NCBI GenBank assembly: GCA_035048485.1
Contig: CM068587.1
Location: 30,274,534-30,338,533, forward strand
Reading direction: 5' to 3'
DNA: 64,000 nt
From: Pteria penguin
Lineage: Eukaryota; Mollusca; Bivalvia; Pterioida; Pteriidae
A program made the translations under genes and the position numbers. Numbering within the stretch: position 1 is the stretch's first letter; each line of letters opens with the position of its first letter. The notes under the pieces are model-generated. The model made no database searches, had not been told where the DNA came from, and saw nothing but the letters and a program-made list of their open reading frames with translations. Below, in pieces: positions 62,403 to 64,000 of the stretch.

Positions 62403-62472
62403 GTAGGTCACTCAAGGCAAATCATTGTATCTCATGTCATTTACAATGTCAGTGAATATTACTCTTTCTGAA

Positions 62473-62600
62473 TAGGTGTAGCTCAGTGGTTGAAGCATTT
62501 GGCTCCTAACCCAAAGGTTCCAAGTTCGACTTTTGTTATGCCTGCAATGGTCTTTTGGATGAGAAAGTGAAAACTGAGGTCCTGTATCACAGTATGTGTT
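62473..62600 (+). repeat. SINE head at the left edge of the satellite
   Basis: GTGTAGCTCAGTGGTTGAAG (A box) and AAGGTTCCAAGTTCGAC (B-box-like) are followed by AAACTGAGGTCCTGTATCAC, the SINE body, which then passes into the tandem array. Confidence 0.7.
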
Positions 62601-63720
62601 ACTTATATATCGCAAAGATTTCTCACTGTTTTGGGAGGGTCTGTGGTCCTGTATCACAGTAGGCGTGACACATATACCGCTAAGATTCCTCACTGCTTTG
62701 GGAGGGTCTGTGGTCTTGTATCACAGTATGCGTGACACATATATCACTAAGATTCCTCACTGCTTTGGGAGGGTCTGTGGTCCTGTATCACAGTATGCGT
62801 GACATATATATCGCTAAGATTCCTCACTGCTTTGGGAGGGTCTGTGGTCCTGTATCACAGTATGCGTGACATATATATCGCTAAGATTCCTCACTGCTTC
62901 GGGAGGGTCTGTGGTCCTGTATCACAGTATACTTGACACATATATCGCTAAGATTCCTCACTGCTTTGGGAGGGTCTTTGGTCTTGTATCACAGTATGCG
63001 TGACACATATCACTAAGATTTCTCACTGCTTCGGGAGGGTCTGTGGTCCTGTATCACAGTATGCGTGACACATATATCACTAAGATTTCTCACTGCTTTG
63101 GGAGGGTCTGTGGTCCTGTATCACAGTATGCGTGACACATATATCGCTAAGATTCCTCACTGCTTTGGGAGGGTCTGTGGTCCTGTATCACAGTATGCTT
63201 GACACATATATCACTAAGATTTCTCACTGCTTTGGGAGGGTCTGTGGTCTGTATCACAGTATGCTTGACACATATATCGCGAAGTTTCCTCACTGCTTCG
63301 GGAGGGTCTGTGGTCCTGTATCACAGTATGCGTGACATATCTCACTAAGATTTCTCACTGCTTGGGGAGGGTCTGTGGTCCTGTATCACAGTATGCTCAA
63401 CACATATATCGCTAAGTTTCCTCACTGCTTTGGGAGGGTCTGTGGTCCTGTATCACAGTATGCATGACACATATATCGCTAAGTTTCCTCACTGCTTTGG
63501 GAGGGTCTGTGGTCCTGTATCACAGTATGCGTGACATATATATCGCTAAGATTCCTCACTGCTTCGGGAGGGTCTGTGGTCCTGTATCACATTATGCTTG
63601 ACACATATATCGCTAAGATTTCTCACTGCTTTGGGAGGGTCTGTGGTCCTGTATCACAGTATGCGTGACACATATATCGCTAAGATTCCTCACTGCTTCG
63701 GGAGGGTCTGTGGTCCTGTG
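62578..63720 (+). repeat. Satellite of about 67-bp units derived from a SINE body
   Basis: About 17 head-to-tail units of GGTCCTGTATCACAGTATGC..GACACATATATCGCTAAG..TTCCTCACTGCTTTGGGAGG. The unit matches the middle of the SINE family (GAGGTCC..TGT, GGCAC..AAGATCCCTCACTGCTTCGGG). Small indels between units. Confidence 0.9.
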
Positions 63721-64000
63721 GGAAATCAGGCAAAATTACAGCGCAAATGTAAATTAGCACAATAAGCAATTCGCAAAAAGCAATTAGAAATTTCGTTGTA
63801 CACCAGCTTTCCATAATCTCACTGAATTTATTGTCTGATGGCTGGTGTTTAGCCCTGGCTGTGGATTCCTATTTTTCTTAGGTTATACATATCTTATGTT
63901 TCCTATCTGTCTTTTTGATGAGACATTTTAAGGTAATTCCCTGTGTTACAGTATACAGTGGCACATAAACTTTTCTTTAGTCTGTTTCAGGTGGGTTATT

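Larger units (their letters stand above)
62403..64000 (+). other. DNAH14: Intron 59, incomplete at window end
   Basis: Contains a SINE head, the array grown from it (62578-63720), and from about 63840 another diverged SINE-like stretch. No coding exon is seen before the edge. Confidence 0.6.

Noticed and set aside
5696..62402. Assignment to DNAH6 rather than DNAH14
   Set aside because: AAA1 to AAA4 resemble DNAH6, but the inserts around AAA2, the AAA3 and bridge wording and the long N-terminus fit my recollection of DNAH14 better. A phylogeny would be decisive.
62578..63720. CRISPR-like array of about 67-bp repeats
   Set aside because: No spacers: units are contiguous and derive from a SINE. 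The genome is eukaryotic.

Overview
This window is eukaryotic, AT-rich, intron-dense DNA. It is dominated by one large plus-strand gene: a mollusc-type orthologue of axonemal dynein heavy chain 14 (DNAH14). I infer a mollusc, probably a bivalve. The reasons are the tRNA-derived SINE family with a conserved body and an (ATCA)n-like tail, the hairpin-headed dispersed repeats, and the size and layout of the introns. The species cannot be named from the sequence alone.

Layout. 1-5669 is upstream flank or 5' transcription-unit sequence with no convincing protein gene. It holds two hAT-like elements with exact 8-bp target duplications (111-142 and 491-2420) and a 498-bp inverted-repeat element (2763-3260). 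From 5670 the DNAH14 gene starts. I resolve 59 coding exons between 5696 and 62402. They join in a continuous frame of 11,046 nt (3,682 codons), with matching phases at every junction. The gene runs off the right edge: AAA5, AAA6, the rest of the stalk and the C-terminal domain lie beyond 64000.

Protein order. A charged, probably disordered N-terminal extension (about residues 1-330) comes first, then the dynein tail, with an acidic/serine-rich low-complexity insert near 704-925. The linker follows at about 1500-1880. AAA1 (P-loop 1937-1944), AAA2 (2229-2236), AAA3 (2741-2748) and AAA4 (3149-3156) come next, with a serine/arginine/lysine-rich insert between AAA2 and AAA3. The first helix of the microtubule-binding stalk is at about 3396-3682. 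All four P-loops are intact. The protein would be an inner-arm-type axonemal motor in cilia or flagella.

The most notable structure is in the introns. At least four introns carry tandem arrays whose repeat unit includes, or abuts exactly, the splice junction of the neighbouring exon. They are an 85-bp unit with exon 3' end plus donor (26393-27670), a 35-bp unit with acceptor plus exon start (34811-35649), a 34-bp unit with acceptor (about 59720-60219), and a 48-bp unit starting at a donor (38021-38380). A fifth intron holds one decayed copy of an acceptor and exon start, 104 bp upstream of the real one. The arrays present series of decoy splice sites, and three of them have been invaded by SINEs or a foldback element. 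Other finds are a pogo/Tigger-like element nested in a SINE with a perfect 15-bp target duplication, a satellite of about 67 bp grown from the middle of a SINE, a GC-AG intron, a 9-nt microexon candidate, and an antisense open frame of about 210 codons with a membrane segment in the 3.8-kb intron 52.
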